From Carya illinoinensis (Eukaryota; Streptophyta; Magnoliopsida; Fagales; Juglandaceae): a stretch of 64,000 nucleotides of DNA. Below the pieces are notes generated by a model, which did not search any database, was not told where the DNA came from, and saw only the letters and a list, made by a program, of their open reading frames with translations. The DNA lies in assembly GCF_018687715.1 (NCBI RefSeq), contig NC_056766.1, positions 19,327,001 through 19,391,000 on the forward strand. Reading direction: 5' to 3'. Made by a program: the position numbers and the translations under genes. This document shows, piece after piece, positions 48,000 through 60,190 of this stretch (position 1 is the first letter of the stretch; each line of letters starts with the position of its first letter).

Positions 48000-48930
48000 A
48001 TGGATACTTATGAAGCTACTAAGGTAGTTTTCTCGAGGATCCAAACCTTGGACCATGAAAATGCCTTGAAAATCATGGGCTACCTTCTCTTGCAAGATCA
48101 TGGTGAGAAAGAGATGATACGCTTGTGGACCAGACATCAATCTTCAGAATCTTATTCTTAAAAGCCAAAACCCACTTGGGATTGCCCTCATACTCCATAG
48201 TGTCTTCACCCTCTACACTTTCCTTTCCTTCTCCCTTCAAACCCATCTCAAGGCCCAACCATTTGCTCCTCTCCACCACCTCCACGTCTTGAAACACAGC
48301 TAATGGAATTGTCGTCACAAAGCCATCTTCCCCTTCCCCAAACCCTTGGCCTCGTACTTGCTTTTCCAGTACTACTCCTCTCTCTTACACCAGTGTTGTT
48401 AAAGAAACCCATGATATTGGTCCCGGTTCATTTTTATCTTTTGCATTTCCCTATAATGCTAGTGACCTCAGTGATGACTACCTACTTCAAGATCATCCTG
48501 CTTTCCTCAATGATTCTAAGATTGATGACTTGCTAGTCCCGCGGTTGGATTTGATCGTGAATTCAAGAGCTTATGTTGAATCCTCATTCGACACTCAAAG
48601 CTATTTTGCTCTTGTAGATGTGTCTTCTAGGTCAAAAGACTCAAGATCTAGGCTTGGATGGAAACCATGCCTGTATTTCGCCAGAAGGTTTTGTAAAATG
48701 GCAGTAATTACCGTTTTCTTCACATTGATTCCTTGGACACTGCTGCTATTGTTGGTTTGCCGAGCAAACTCAATGAATTAGAACAATGCCAAGGGTTACT
48801 TAGATCAAAGGCTACCCACTAGTAAAAGCTAACCACGATGTCGCAGTTCATGGTCAGAGCTTCTTACCCTTACAATAAGTGCCTGAGTCTTCTGTTGCAA
48901 TAACAAAATGACACACAGATGGGTCTGAGA
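48000..48930 (+). pseudogene. Retro-pseudogene of a CCCH zinc-finger/RRM protein (C3H53/C3H18 type)
   Basis: From the ATG at 48000 the frame reads [17 protein letters not shown] and [19 protein letters not shown], the conserved N-terminus of plant CCCH-plus-RRM proteins. After MIRL a 5-base deletion shifts frame, then GPDINLQNL follows. An extra A at an A run shifts it again, and a stop follows near 48291. Later segments match the family in order: LSDDYLLQDHPAFLNDSKID, then the zinc finger KPCLYFARRFCK (about 48660), where one lost base breaks the frame and the third Cys codon is TAC (Tyr). Next come SKLNELEQC and YPYNKCLSLLLQ. Similarity stops near 48930 before the RRM. The lack of introns suggests retroposition; 3' truncation is unusual and may be later loss. 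Confidence 0.8.
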
Positions 48931-49359
48931 ATTAGGAACGGTGGAATCGGGTGGGAGAGAAGCGAGGAAGAGATGAAAGAGAAAAGAGATGGGTTTGTAA
49001 GCAAGGCTTAGGGGAAGGAAATAGTAGAGGGTACCGTAGTGGCTTGGAGAGCTATCGAAGGAGAGGAGAGGCGTGCAACGCAGTTTACACGGATCTTCCT
49101 TTGCTATTTTTCAGACTCAAGAGAGGAGTAGGGAGGGAGGGAATAGGGGGAAATGGATTCTGAACTTCATGATCTGAAAATGCAATGATGAAAGGGAGCG
49201 AAAGTTAAAACGATGCGTTTAGATTTTTGCCACATCACCAGTCGTTTACAACAGGTGACTGTATTTCGAATTTTTCTATTTATAATAATCTAAATAATCC
49301 TTCAATAAAAATACACATAAAAATAGAATATTAAAAGGAATAGGCAGGAGGATTGGATA
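48931..49359. other. Spacer between pseudogene and LINE
   Basis: A purine-rich stretch (GGGAGAGAAGCGAGGAAGAG) and a short AT-rich tail. The 70-codon ORF at 48951-49163 has no motif and is not called. Confidence 0.4.
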
Positions 49360-52300
49360 GTGGAAAATAAACTACCAAAGGGAGTAGAGGACAGAAGGCC
49401 TAATTACATTGGCCCGTTGCTATTGGGCTGGAAGAAGAAAATGGAAATAGGCCCACTAAACAAGGCATGTCACAAAAGGGAGTTGAGCCAGGTGAAGCTC
49501 CTAAGGTTCGAAAGAAGAAACACAAAAATTATAAGACAAGAGGCGGTTGGAAGCATCAAGTTAGAGAGAGGAAATTTTTCTAGTCCTATTAATTGTTGCT
49601 CAACTCTGAAAAGATCCTATATTGAGGAGGAAGGTGTAGAGACTAACTATGAGGTGCTTAAGAGGCCACGTATTGTTTGTGAAAAGGCCCGCCAGTCACA
49701 ATGATTCTCTTACATTAGAACTGCTGACGGTTTGGGAATCCTCAAACAATTTATGACCTTTGCTTAATTGTATAGGAAAAGAAACTTGACTTTGGTTTCT
49801 TGATGGAGACAAAGCTTAGGGGAGGTTTGAAGAGTTAGATGAGATGAAAATTTTGTGAATAGTAGTAGGATAGTTTGTAAATAGTAGTAAGATAGTTTGA
49901 GTTGAGTATTTTTAGATTTTAGGAAAGGAAAGAGAAAAAGTTGAATAAAAAATATTATAGTTAAAATATTATAAGAATATAGTTTTATAATATTATTTTT
50001 GTTTGGGGAATTGAAAAAGTTGGAATGGTTTTTTATTTTTATTTGAAAGTTTGAAAAATTTGTAATGATTAGTTTGAAAAAATTGTAATAAAAAAGTTGT
50101 ATTTGAATTATGTTTAGGAATAAAATGAGATGGAATGAGATTATATAAAAATTTTGTGTCTCATCAATGCCCCAAACCTGCCTTTAGTGCTAGTAGACTA
50201 AATGGTTGGAAATATAGGATGGGTCTCCAAGGATGTTTTGTGGTAGATTCTATGGGGAGGAGTGGAGGTTCGACTCTTTTGTGGAAACGTAAGATGAATG
50301 TTGAAGTAACTATTCACATAGGCATATTAGTGCCTAGATTTTAGATAAGGTTCCACAATCAAAATGGTTATTAATTGGATATTATGGACAACTTGAAGTA
50401 TCCAGGAGGAAAGAATCGTGGGACTTATTAGCAGCTCTTAAACCACCTACTTATTATGCCCAGTGTGTTATTAGGGATTTTAACGAAATTATTTCCCAAA
50501 ATGAGAAGCAGTGACATACCTCAAAATGAATTCCAAATGGCTAGTTTAAGAGAGGTGCCTATAGTAAGCAACCTATTTGATCCTGGCTATAGAAGAGACA
50601 AAATACCTTGAGTAACAAGCATGGAGATTGATAGAGTTGTAGCAAATCCACTATGGTCAGGTATTTTTAATGATTATTGGCTAAAAGGGTTTGTTGCAAG
50701 AAGTTCAAACCTTAAACCTCTACGAATGTGGTTTAGTGGGAAGTGCACAGAGTCAAGAAATAAAGGAAGGCTATTTAGGTATGAAGCAAGTTGGGATCTT
50801 GAGGAAGAATGTGGAAACATTGTAAGGGACAACTGGTTTTCTAATGCAACCAGTTATGATCCCATGGGTAGAGTGCAGAGACTTCTAAGCAAATGTAGGA
50901 AAGCCTTGAATAGATGGAGTTAGCACAAAGGAAAAAATAGTGAGAAAGAAATTAAAGCCAAATCTAAACATTTAAAGCTGCCATGAGAAAATGAAGGGGG
51001 CATAATGCGGCAAAGATCAAGCACATCCAAGGGGAGCTAGGTATTTTATTTGAGTAAGAAGATATTAAATGGAAACAACATGCATGCTTGTGCAAGCCAA
51101 AGGAGGACGAATAAGACTATCAAACAGATTGTTTTGATAGACATTGAAGAATTTGAAGGGGCTGTCAAGGGCTATTTTGAGCACATCTTCAAACATTCTA
51201 ATTCATCAATAGAAGATATTGAAGAGTGCTGGAAGACAATGGAAGTTAAAATGATTGAAGCCATGAATGAAAAATTAGAACAAGAGTTTACAAGAGCAAA
51301 AATTGAAGAAGCCCTCCAACAAATGGCACCTCTGAAATCACAAATTGGAGCTTGTTTTTTCCAAATTCATAGGAGTACAGTACATGATGAAGTATGCTAG
51401 GTAGTGCTTAAGTTCTTAAATGGAGAGGGTATGAATCTATCTCAGAACTTTACTCATTTACTTTAATTCCTAAACTCAAAAAGTCTATGCATGTGAATGA
51501 CTTTAGGCCTATTAGCTTGTGTAATATATAAGATTATCTCTAGAGTATTAGCTAATAGTCTCAAGAAAGTACTTCTTGTGATCATATTCAGTAATCAAAG
51601 TGCTTTCATACGTGGGAGAGTGATAACTAATAATATTATTATGTTTGCCTATGAAATGCTTCACTCTATGATGACTAGACAAAGGAAAAAACTGGAACTA
51701 TGGCTATGAAGCTAGATATGTCGAAAGCATATCATAGGGTTGAATGGGCTTACTAAGAGGTTGTGATGAGAAAATATGAGTTCAAAGACAATGGGTGGAT
51801 TTGATTATGGACTGTGTTGGATTTGTAACCTACTCAATTTTAGCCAATGGAAAGCCAGGAGAAAAATTTACCCTTCCAGAGGGTTGAGACAAAAAGATCC
51901 ACTATCTCCATACCTTATCATTCTATGTGCTGAAAGCTTGAGCTATATGATCAATCTAGTAGAGAGAAGAAGTGATAAAATAGGAGTGACAATGGCTCGG
52001 GGTGGAACAAGAATAAACCATCTTATGTTTAATGACAATTGTATTCTATTTTGTAGTGCTAATGTGACTGAAGGGATAAAGCTTTATGATATCCTAAACA
52101 AGTATGAAAAGGGGTTTGGTCAATATTTGAATAAACATAAATCCTCTTTCTTTTTTAGTTCTAATACTAGAGAGAGGGATATGAGTCTAATTATTCAAGC
52201 AGCAAGTCAAGCGATCTATGGGAGCTATGAGAAGTGTCTGGGCCTCCCTGCTATGGTGAGGAGATCAAAATTTCACACTTGCAGAGGCATCAAGGATTGA

Positions 52301-52916
52301 ATATGGCAGAAGATCAACAATTGGAAGACTGCTTTCTAATCACAAGTTGGAAATGACGTTCTAATAAAAGCTATCCTATAGGCCATACCTACCTACTCTA
52401 TGAGTGTGTTTAGATTGCCAAGATCATCATGCCAAGATATTTCTCCCTTGATTTCTAGATTTTGGTAGGGCCATAAGAATAGTGAGAAGAAAATTCAATA
52501 GAAAAGCTGGAGCAAAATGAGAAATCAAAAGCATATGGTGGAATGGGTTTTAGAGAGTATGAGTGTTTTAATAAAGCCATGCTAACAAAACAATATTGGA
52601 GGGTTTTGCAATTTCCAAACTCTATGACAACTACTGTGTTGAAAGAAAAATATTTTAAGTAGAGAAACTTGCTAGATGAAAATATGGCCAGAGGGCCTTC
52701 ATTGATTTGTAGGAGCCTCTGTTCTGCTTTGGATCTATTGAAAGGTCCCAGATAGAGAGTAGGAAATGAGAAAGATATCAGTATATTAGGACATAAATGG
52801 TTGCAAACTCCATCAACTGTTTGTGTACAATCCCCTATCAAGATTCTAGAAAAAGACTCAAGAGTGAAGGAAATTATCAATGAAGAAACAAACAGCTGGA
52901 AAGAGGATATTGTAAA
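49360..52916 (+). mobile_element. L1-type LINE, 5' and central part (dead)
   Basis: The ORF1-like C-terminal remnant is at 49360-49704. ORF2 starts near 49715 with an endonuclease (NPQTIYDLC-like, FGFLMETKL; then LQGCFVVDSMGRSGGSTLLW at 50220 and a GDFNEI equivalent reading RDFNEII near 50475). A dispersed repeat splits this domain. Reverse transcriptase follows: DFRPISLCN-like and ISRVLANSLKKVLL with NQSAFIRGRVITNN (51500-51650), GLRQKDPLSPYLIILCAES (51880), and the catalytic FADD equivalent degraded to FNDN (52028). Numerous stops and frameshifts occur. The frame continues to WKEDIV near 52912, where a gypsy element interrupts it. Confidence 0.85.
49808..50146 (+). repeat. Dispersed ~320-bp repeat, copy 2, inside the LINE endonuclease
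   Basis: It splits METKL from the downstream endonuclease residues. Motif order (GATGAGATGAAAATTTTGTG, ATAGTAGTAAGATAGTTTGAG, AGAAAAAGTTGAATAAAAAA, GGGGAATTGAAAAAGTTGGA, GTAATGATTAGTTTG, then AATGAGATGGAATGAG) equals that of the copies at 21.8 kb and 62 kb. Non-coding; insertion ends are approximate. Confidence 0.7.
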
Positions 52917-53318
52917 AGGCATATATACCAAGCCCAAGATCATCAAGCCAAGATCACAAAAACTAATCTCCAGGATGAAAGTGGTAACAAGGAGGAATGG
53001 GACAAGACAAAGAACAAAGGCTAAGGAAGAATGATTAGATACACATGGGAAGGATGTAGTGACATAAAGCCAAATTCCTCACCAACTACTAATGAGGGCT
53101 TAATAAAAAGGGGATATTATGGAAAGGAAAAAAATGAGGGAGTTTAAAGTGACTTCAAGGAGATCTTCTCCAACCTCTCGATGAGAAGCTCTAGGAATAT
53201 TATCTTCTCTGGGCTAAAGGGGTATTCGACTTCCATTGTGTACAGAGATACAAAAGACCATGAGGGACTGTAAAACACTCATATTATAGCAAATTTGCCC
53301 TCCAAACAACTTGTTGAC

Positions 53319-53323
53319 GTAGG
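53319..53323 (+). repeat. Target-site duplication GTAGG, left copy
   Basis: GTAGG directly precedes the LTR start TGATGACTTG and is repeated directly after the LTR end CGATCA at 54577-54581. Confidence 0.9.
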
Positions 53324-53364
53324 TGATGACTTGCAAAAATTTCGTATTGCAGATTTTACAAGTT

Positions 53365-53546
53365 CGCTCGAGCGGAAGCTTTTGGCCGCTCGAGCAAATT
53401 CAGGCAGATTCAAACGCTCGACTGCCGCTCGACAGGGAGCTCGAGCGGGTTGCTGAAAAACCAAGATCGCTCGAGCGGAGACATTGGCCGCTCAAGCAGA
53501 GTCGAACGCTCGACGTGCGCTCGACATCCCGCTCGAGCGAACATCA
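53365..53546. repeat. Duplicated module of CTCGAG palindromes in the solo LTR
   Basis: CGCTCGAGCGG at 53365 and 53468 begins two ~100-base modules. Each continues with TTGGCCGCTC(G/A)AGCA, AACGCTCGAC and GCTCGAC, and closes with a further CTCGAGCG. Five CTCGAG sites and several GCTCGAC variants lie within 180 bases, just upstream of the TATA box. Confidence 0.8.
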
Positions 53547-53580
53547 TATTTTGACAGATCTAGGGTCTTCCGCCGTCAGA

Positions 53581-53591
53581 CGATATAAAAT
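53581..53591 (+). promoter_or_regulatory. TATA box of the solo LTR
   Basis: GATATAAAATG lies 35 bases after the last CTCGAG palindrome, the expected place for the U3 promoter. Transcription would read rightwards into the surrounding gypsy LTR. Confidence 0.5.
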
Positions 53592-54802
53592 GGATTTTTC
53601 ACTCTATGGTCGTACATTTTGATTGGAGAACACCTTTTGGGACTGAAAAAAACAGCTAGAGGGGTTCAATTCATTTGTTTTGGAGAGGGAATTCCAATTA
53701 TTGCACGTACGTTGGAATCATACACGAGCACAGATGGGAGAAAAGCATTGAATCGTTTCCTTGGCTGCTCGATAGTGAGCTCGAGGAGTATTTTTCAGTG
53801 TTTATTTTCTTCCAATCTTCTCAGAACAATTATGGTGAATTCGTTTATGTTGAATTCCATTTCTAGCATGAGCTAAATTTTATTCATTCTAGGAAAACGA
53901 TGTAACTTATTTCCGAACTATGCTTGATTGTCTATGCTAATTTAAGGCAATTCTCTCTTTGTTTATCTGATTTATTCTAAGTTTATTGCTTCTAATTAAC
54001 TGGCCATTGATTAGATAATATTTAATCTTGTGATTTGCTATCGAAAGAGGGAATCATAGGGTAGATCTTGAATATTTCAGCATAGGTAAGTATAGAGATC
54101 GAAAGACTTGTATGAACCTATGTAGTAATTAAATCATTGGTTTTATTACTTTCTTACTTTATTAATTTGCATATTCTTGTGTGAATTGATGAACGAGAAT
54201 AATTTTTAATTGACTATCGAAAGAGGTTGTTGGATGGATTAGAGATTTGCTAATGAACAAAAAGAATTAAATTAAGTTAGCTGGATGAGAAAAGCATAGT
54301 GAAGAATTAGATGAAATCGATTTCCTAAAAGTTTTCTTTCCCATTAATTTGATCTTCGAACGTCAATTTTATTTCATTTGCGTATTACTCTCTAAGATGA
54401 TCTTAGTTTAATTGGCACCTACAAAAAAAAATCTTAGTGATTCCTCTAGATAAAATTGAGATTAGTATAATTTTGGTATTTGACAAAAGTAAGGTACCAA
54501 TCCCTGAGGACGATACTCTTCTTATCACTTTATTATAAAATTACGATACTGTGCACTTGCAGTTTTGCACCGATCAGTAGGCCCTGTGCCGAACCCCATA
54601 AATCTATATGCCTCTTTCTCTATTTACATTTTCTGTATTCTTACTCTATTTACTACTATGGATGTATGTACAGGCATCGTACCGATGACCCAAACCACAT
54701 AGTGGGCTTAAGATCATTTCATCAAGATCCAAATTACCTCCGTGGGTCGGGAATGACTTTTTCTCCTGTTATGGTCTGTGGAGCGATTTTTGTCCTTAAC
54801 AT

Positions 54803-54820
54803 TTAGCGCCATATGTGGCA
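54803..54820 (+). other. Primer binding site of the nested gypsy element
   Basis: TTAGCGCCATATGTGGCA follows the LTR end TTAACA. It resembles the TTGGCGCCGTCTGTGGGA site of Tat-type elements, with four changes. Confidence 0.5.
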
Positions 54821-57800
54821 TCAATTTATTTTCTACATCGGAAGTGGGAAAAAGATGATTTTTCAGCTTATGAAATCATCTCTAAATGAGCATATACGTT
54901 TACTCTGAGGTAAGTGTTCTCAATTTTTCACCTCTTAGTTTTATTTCGTTAATAATTTTGTTGCAAAAAAAGAATTGACCCATATGATTAAGAACATTGT
55001 GCATTGAGGTGCACTGTGCATAAAACACATGGACCTAACTTGTAACGGTTAGGAAGAAAAGTTCCTTAGTCACTTGAGCTACAATTGCATTGTACACTTA
55101 ATGGCTCCGAGCCATAGTTCCTCACCACAAATGGATTGTGCACTTAATTGCATAGTGCACGTAGCACATGCACCCACTGTGCATGGCATCCACAATGCCA
55201 TGAACAGTGTTGCAATAGGTGCATGCTCATGCACCCCGAGGCTTGTGGTAGAGGTTTGGCTCCCCACTATCCCTCTTGGCCAGTAAAACCCATGCTTATA
55301 AGTCTTACTGGATGACTAGGAAGAGTAGGTGGGAATACCCCGAAGGCTAACGGGGACAATCTCACTAGTCACCTGTGGGCTAGAGAAATGGTGTCTTTCT
55401 CCGACACACCACTCATCTCCCTAAACCACCATGAGCTAGGGAACATGGACCATTCAGTGCACTCATGAGAGTCATTCGATACACACACCAAATGCACCCG
55501 AGATGCACATAGCGGTGAGCATGTAAGACCACACCCTTATATGCATGGCCCTAGCAATGGCATAGTCCCAATCGTCCGGTCAGAAGTCCAAATGGAATCG
55601 GCCGTAGATGTCCCCCCGACTCCTCACTTACCCATGCTTGATAGGTGCTGAGGGTAGCCCCCTTGCTAGCTGTACACTCATGAGCAGTGCTTGGTAGCAC
55701 AGGAACACATGGGTTGGACATGAGAGGTGGTGAACACTACCGGTGGTGCTTTCTACCATTGGAGAACTAGCTCGGGGATCAACGATACTGTGAGAAAGCA
55801 CCAGACATACCCACAGTTTCTCATCACCTCATGCCGAACAACAGTGTTGGCACCATAGGTTGCTTGGCCAACAGAGAACTACTCAATCACAAGTTGCTTG
55901 ACCACCACCTACACTCTGCCACAGTTCCTTATCCACAAAAGTCCCAGTCGCCATGAAGCTTCCTCGCATCCAAGCTAAGCAACTCACCAGCACTTGGCAA
56001 TGAGTACGAGTGGGCAACCATCCCTCCATCCAACCTTAAACCCACTTGTCGTAAAGCTTCCTCGCCCACAGAGTCAATTCTTCCTCTCCCATAGAGTCAA
56101 TTCACAAGCATCGGACAACGAGAAAAGGCAAGTAACCATCCCATCGTGAGAAATACTGTTGAACTCCATAGCAATTTGCATAGGCCATGCAACATGCACG
56201 TTCGGCCACCCTTGGTACACGGGCTTGAAACTCGCCCATGATCAAACAAATCCACATGTGACCACACAAAGTTGAGAAGCCACCTGAGATTTCCAGGAGG
56301 AGGCACCATGCCCATGTACCAGGGGTGGATCTTATGCATATATTGATGACATTAACAAGCTCATTCCTCTCAGAAATGGAACTATTAAAACTGCAATACT
56401 AGCTAATTGGGTTGCTTACCTGCTGAGGAGGTACATCCTGGAAATATCTTTTCAGCAAGGAACACACACGAAGCTTATGCTTAGTTTCCTTTGGAGTGGG
56501 TAGTTCTTGCCATGATCAGCATCATGGCTTAGCAAAAACTTCCTTACCCAATGAGGGCATTCAATGTGGCTCATTGTTACCGTTGCTTGATTCCCTAGTG
56601 GAAACATGTTATCAACGGCCTGTGCTGGAAGAAAGTTAAGTCATGATCAACCAGGAGTCTCGATTCATGCAAACAAAGCAACGAGGATAAGAAAGCCACA
56701 AAAAAGAAAAAACTGCTAGCAACATGCAATCTCAATCAAGCAGAAATTGGAAGCAACAGTTGGATGGCTTAGGTTTGCAAATCTTAGAATTGTGATTTTT
56801 ATTATCTAGACTAACATGTTTAGTCTTTGTTGTGGTCAAGATCTGTCTCTTGTACAGTCAAGCCATCTCAAGCAACGCAATCATGCTCCATATCCCACCA
56901 AAGAGGCACAACCAAACAAATCTCCTATCAGCTTCAACTACACTCGAGTAGTCAGGTTAACCTCCCTCAATGTGGTGGAGCACGCCTCCCCTAGGTCCTA
57001 ACCCCACTCGAGCACTTAGGTTGCCCCCTCAAAGCGACCGAGCACCTCACCTCTAACAAAGTCTATGCATAGCGCTCACACTAGTGAACAATGGACGGAA
57101 CACCTCTCCTAAATATCCATTTTCTCCTAGCCTCCAACAAAGTTTTCTATCCTTGAACCCAGTGAACAAATGAGGGAACACCTCTCCTATCTATCCCATC
57201 TCTCATCGCCATCTAACATGGTCAAGCACATCTCCCCTTGGTTCTCTAAGTCGAAGCTCCATACTTGCACTTGGCAAACAAATGAGGGAACACCTCTCCT
57301 AAATATCACATCTCTCCTCGCCACCTAACGTGGTCGAGCACATCTCCTGTTTGGTTCTCTAAGCCAAAACTCTACGCTCACACTAGTGACCAATGGAGAA
57401 AACACCTCTCCTAAATATCCCATCTCTTCTCACTTTCAACACGATCGAGTACATCTCCCACGTAGCACTTTCTCTAGCAAACACCGAGTGTTGACACTTA
57501 TGCTACAACTGTTGCCAGTGGGTTACCTAAAAGAATGAGCTTCTGAGCTCCACAACTGTCTCATACGGGTTACCTTTGGGAACAATTTGACGGGTTTGGC
57601 AACTACCTGAGATGAACCTAGGGGGTCGATGGGCTCCCAGACCATTAAGTGCAGGTTACTACAAATAAACTCTAATATCAACATCAAAAAGGGAACACTA
57701 AGAAAAAACCACACCAAGGATAAAAAAACTCACTTCTACCAACAATAGCAAAAACAATCAAGGAAATACACACCCTTTGCTAATGATAAACGTTCAGATG

Positions 57801-58515
57801 GTTGGCTCCTCAAAGGCCCTTACTACAAATTTCACATCTTCTTGAGCTCAACACTTGTAACTAACGCAGTCGAGCCATTTCCTGCCCAACTCCCAAAGTC
57901 GAGCTCCACGCTCGCACCTAGCGCAATAGAGTCATCTTCCGCCTAACTCTCCAAGCTGAGTTATGTGCTTGTACTTAACGTAGTCGAGTCAACTCTAGCC
58001 TAGGTCCCAAAGTTGAGCCCCGCACTTGCACCTAGTGCAATCGAGTTATCCCCTATCTAACTCTCTAAGCCGAGCTCTGGAGTCCATGTCCCACCTATCT
58101 CTATGAGCTAAGCTCCATACTCGCACTTAGCACGGTTGAGTCATCTCTAGCCTAGCTCCCAATGTCAAGCTCTATGCTCACACTTAGCACAATCGAGTCA
58201 TCTCCTGCCTGGCCTTCCAAGCCATGCTTAGCACTCACACTTAGTGTAGTCAAATCCATCTCCCGCCTATCTCTCTAAGCCAAGCTTTGCTCTCACACCT
58301 AGTGCAGTCGAGCACATCTCTTGCCTATTGCACCATGATGAGCTTTATGCTTAGAGTTCTTATTTGCAGAGCACAAGCAAGCAAAAAACCAGGGATCAAT
58401 TCCGTGAATTTATTTTTCTAATGTTCCAATGATTATCTCCATCGCAATTAACTTGAAGATTCTCAATGCCTTCTTGTTGAACAAATCAACGTTAAAAATA
58501 ATGAGCATACTAAAA
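54821..58515. other. Pol-less interior of the nested gypsy element
   Basis: No gag, protease, RT or integrase motif is seen in any frame. 55000-55270 is rich in TGTGCAxT words. 56990-58330 is a field of degenerate short repeats (GAGCACATCTCCC, AACACCTCTCCTAAATATCC, CTAGTGCAATCGAGT and AAGCCGAGCTC words, roughly every 65-130 bases). Small ORFs (55074-55286, 56097-56339, 57523-57717) have no motif. The element is non-autonomous. Confidence 0.6.
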
Positions 58516-59116
58516 TGGATAAAATTCCAGGCCCAGGATCATCTTGCCCAGACCACCAAAAGTAATTTCTGGGATAAAAGTAGGAAAAATGTGGAAAGGG
58601 ACAAGACAAGGAATAAAGGCTGAGGAAGGATGGTCATATGTGCAAGGGAAGTTAGATGAAGGAAAGGGTAATGAAATGACATAAAATCAAATTCCTCACC
58701 AACCACTGAAGGGAGCTTAATAAAAAAGGGATTTGACGGAAAGGAAAAAAGGAGGGAGTTAGAGGGCTCTAGGAATATTATCTTCTCCCGGCTAAAGGGG
58801 TCTCCGACCTCCATTGTACAAAGAGATATGAGATACATGAAAAAGTATAAAATACTTCTATTATAGTGGATTTTCCCTCCGAACGACCTATGAGTGTGGG
58901 CCTTGTGACAAACCATGTAAATCTGTGTCTCTTTTACTATTTACACTTTCTGTATTCTTTCTCTATTTGTTGCTATGGATGTATGTATGGGCACTATACT
59001 GATAAACCAAACCGTCATCGTGTTTTCAAACCTTTCATTGAGATCCAAACCACCTCTGTGGGTTAGGATGATTCTTTCTCCCGTCTCAGTCTATGGGGCG
59101 ATTTTTGTCCTTAACA
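58516..59116 (+). mobile_element. 3' LTR of the nested gypsy element
   Basis: Starts TGGATAAAATTCC and ends GTCCTTAACA, about 601 bases. It aligns end to end with the 5' LTR once the solo LTR is excised, but with many substitutions, so the insertion is old. LINE coding resumes immediately after it. Confidence 0.75.
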
Positions 59117-60190
59117 TATGTAATTGGTGAAATTTTTTAGCTAGAGGAGGCTAAACAAATTTATAGTATCCCTATCAGTAAAGGGGAGATGCAGATAAGA
59201 GAATATGGGGCTACACAAAAAATGGTGTTTTCATTGTGAAAAGTGCCTACTATGTGGCTCTACATCAAAAGAAAATATAGCAGGAGGAGTCATCAAAGGG
59301 GAAAATTGAAGATGATAGATGGAATAGGATGTGGAGAAGGGAGGTGCCCAAAATGGTAAAGAACTTCATTTGGAAGGTTGGACAAAACATTCTCCTAACA
59401 AGGAAAATTCTTCGCCAAAGGAAAATAATTAACAATACTTTATGCCCTATCTGCTAGCTCGAAGAGGAGTTAGTGGTTAATGCACTTCAGAGCTGCATAG
59501 CAACAAATGATGTGTGGGATGATGTATCTAGCCCAGTACAAGAGTGGTCCACCAGTGAAGATGATTTCATGCAGTATGGGAGAAGTATACTAAAAAGCTA
59601 TAGAAAGATGAATTAGAATGGGTTGCAATTGCAATGATGAGACTCTGACTTAGAAGAAATGAGCTTATTTTTTAAGGAAAAAATGCTAGCCGGGGGAAGA
59701 TCATCCAAGCAGCTGTTGAACTCTAAGTAGAATTCCTAAAAGTACACAGATGTGAAAAGGAAAAAGAGACGCCTAGGGATCGGGCCAGTGTTTTACGTAA
59801 ATGGAGGAAGCCTGGAAATGAGTTTGTTAAGGCCAACTGAAATGCAACTATTGATGTAACAAACAAAATGATGTGGATCGGAATAATTATTAGAGATATA
59901 ATGAAGAGGAAATCTTGGCTACTTTGAGCGCTCAAAGGAAGCTCCAGTCTCAACTTGTACTAGCTGAGTGTAAGGCCCTCTGGAGAGTAATGGAGCTGTG
60001 TGTGGATCAGGATTTTAGGAATCTTATCTTTGAAAAAGATGCTCAAGTAGTTTATTAAGGCTCTCAATGGCGAAGATGAAAAATATTGGTCATGGCATGG
60101 CCAAGTTATAGGTGATGTTACATGTTTGCTAAGAGGGAGAACAAGTTGGAAAGTAGCTTTTATTCACTGATCAGAAAATAATGTTTTCCA
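59117..60190 (+). mobile_element. L1-type LINE, 3' part with RNase H-like remnant
   Basis: Frames resume with LEEAKQIYSIPIS (59145), KNGVFIVKSAYYVALHQK (59220), a zinc-binding-like stretch (VKNFIWKVGQNILL, then NTLCPIC) and an RNase H-like region (NWNATIDVTNKM, GIIIRDIMKRK, LAECKALWRVMELC near 59960). Order and spacing match the C-terminus of plant L1 ORF2 and follow directly from the segment ending at 52916. Stops and frameshifts are frequent. Confidence 0.8.

Larger units (their letters stand above)
53324..54576 (+). mobile_element. Athila-like solo LTR (1253 bp)
   Basis: TG...CA ends and perfect GTAGG target duplications define a complete solo LTR. The right end (CCCTGAGGACGATACTC, TATCACTTTATTATAAAA, GTGCACTTGCAGTTTTGCAC, CGATCA) is the style of Athila and related LTR termini. 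Near the left end is a duplicated module of CGCTCGAGCGG palindromes (period 103, starts 53365 and 53468). GATATAAAAT at about 53581 is a likely TATA box. Removing it restores continuity of the host LTR with its partner copy. Short ORFs inside are not genes. Confidence 0.88.
52917..54801 (+). mobile_element. 5' LTR of a nested Ty3/gypsy element, split by a solo LTR
   Basis: With the 53324-54576 insertion and one target copy removed, the two pieces (about 627 bases) align to 58516-59116. Shared runs include CTAGGAATATTATCTTCTC, GGCTAAAGGGGT, CTATTTACA-TTTCTGTATTCTT, ATGGATGTATGTA and TTTTTGTCCTTAACA. The element sits within LINE coding sequence; GTAAA and GTAAT flank its ends, a possible imperfect 5-base target duplication. 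Confidence 0.8.

Noticed and set aside
52455..52946. 163-codon minus-strand ORF in the LINE
   Set aside because: Antisense shadow of the L1 ORF2 thumb/linker region and crosses the border of the nested LTR.
55074..55286. ORFs in the TGTGCAxT-rich region
   Set aside because: Low-complexity origin, open on both strands, no motif.
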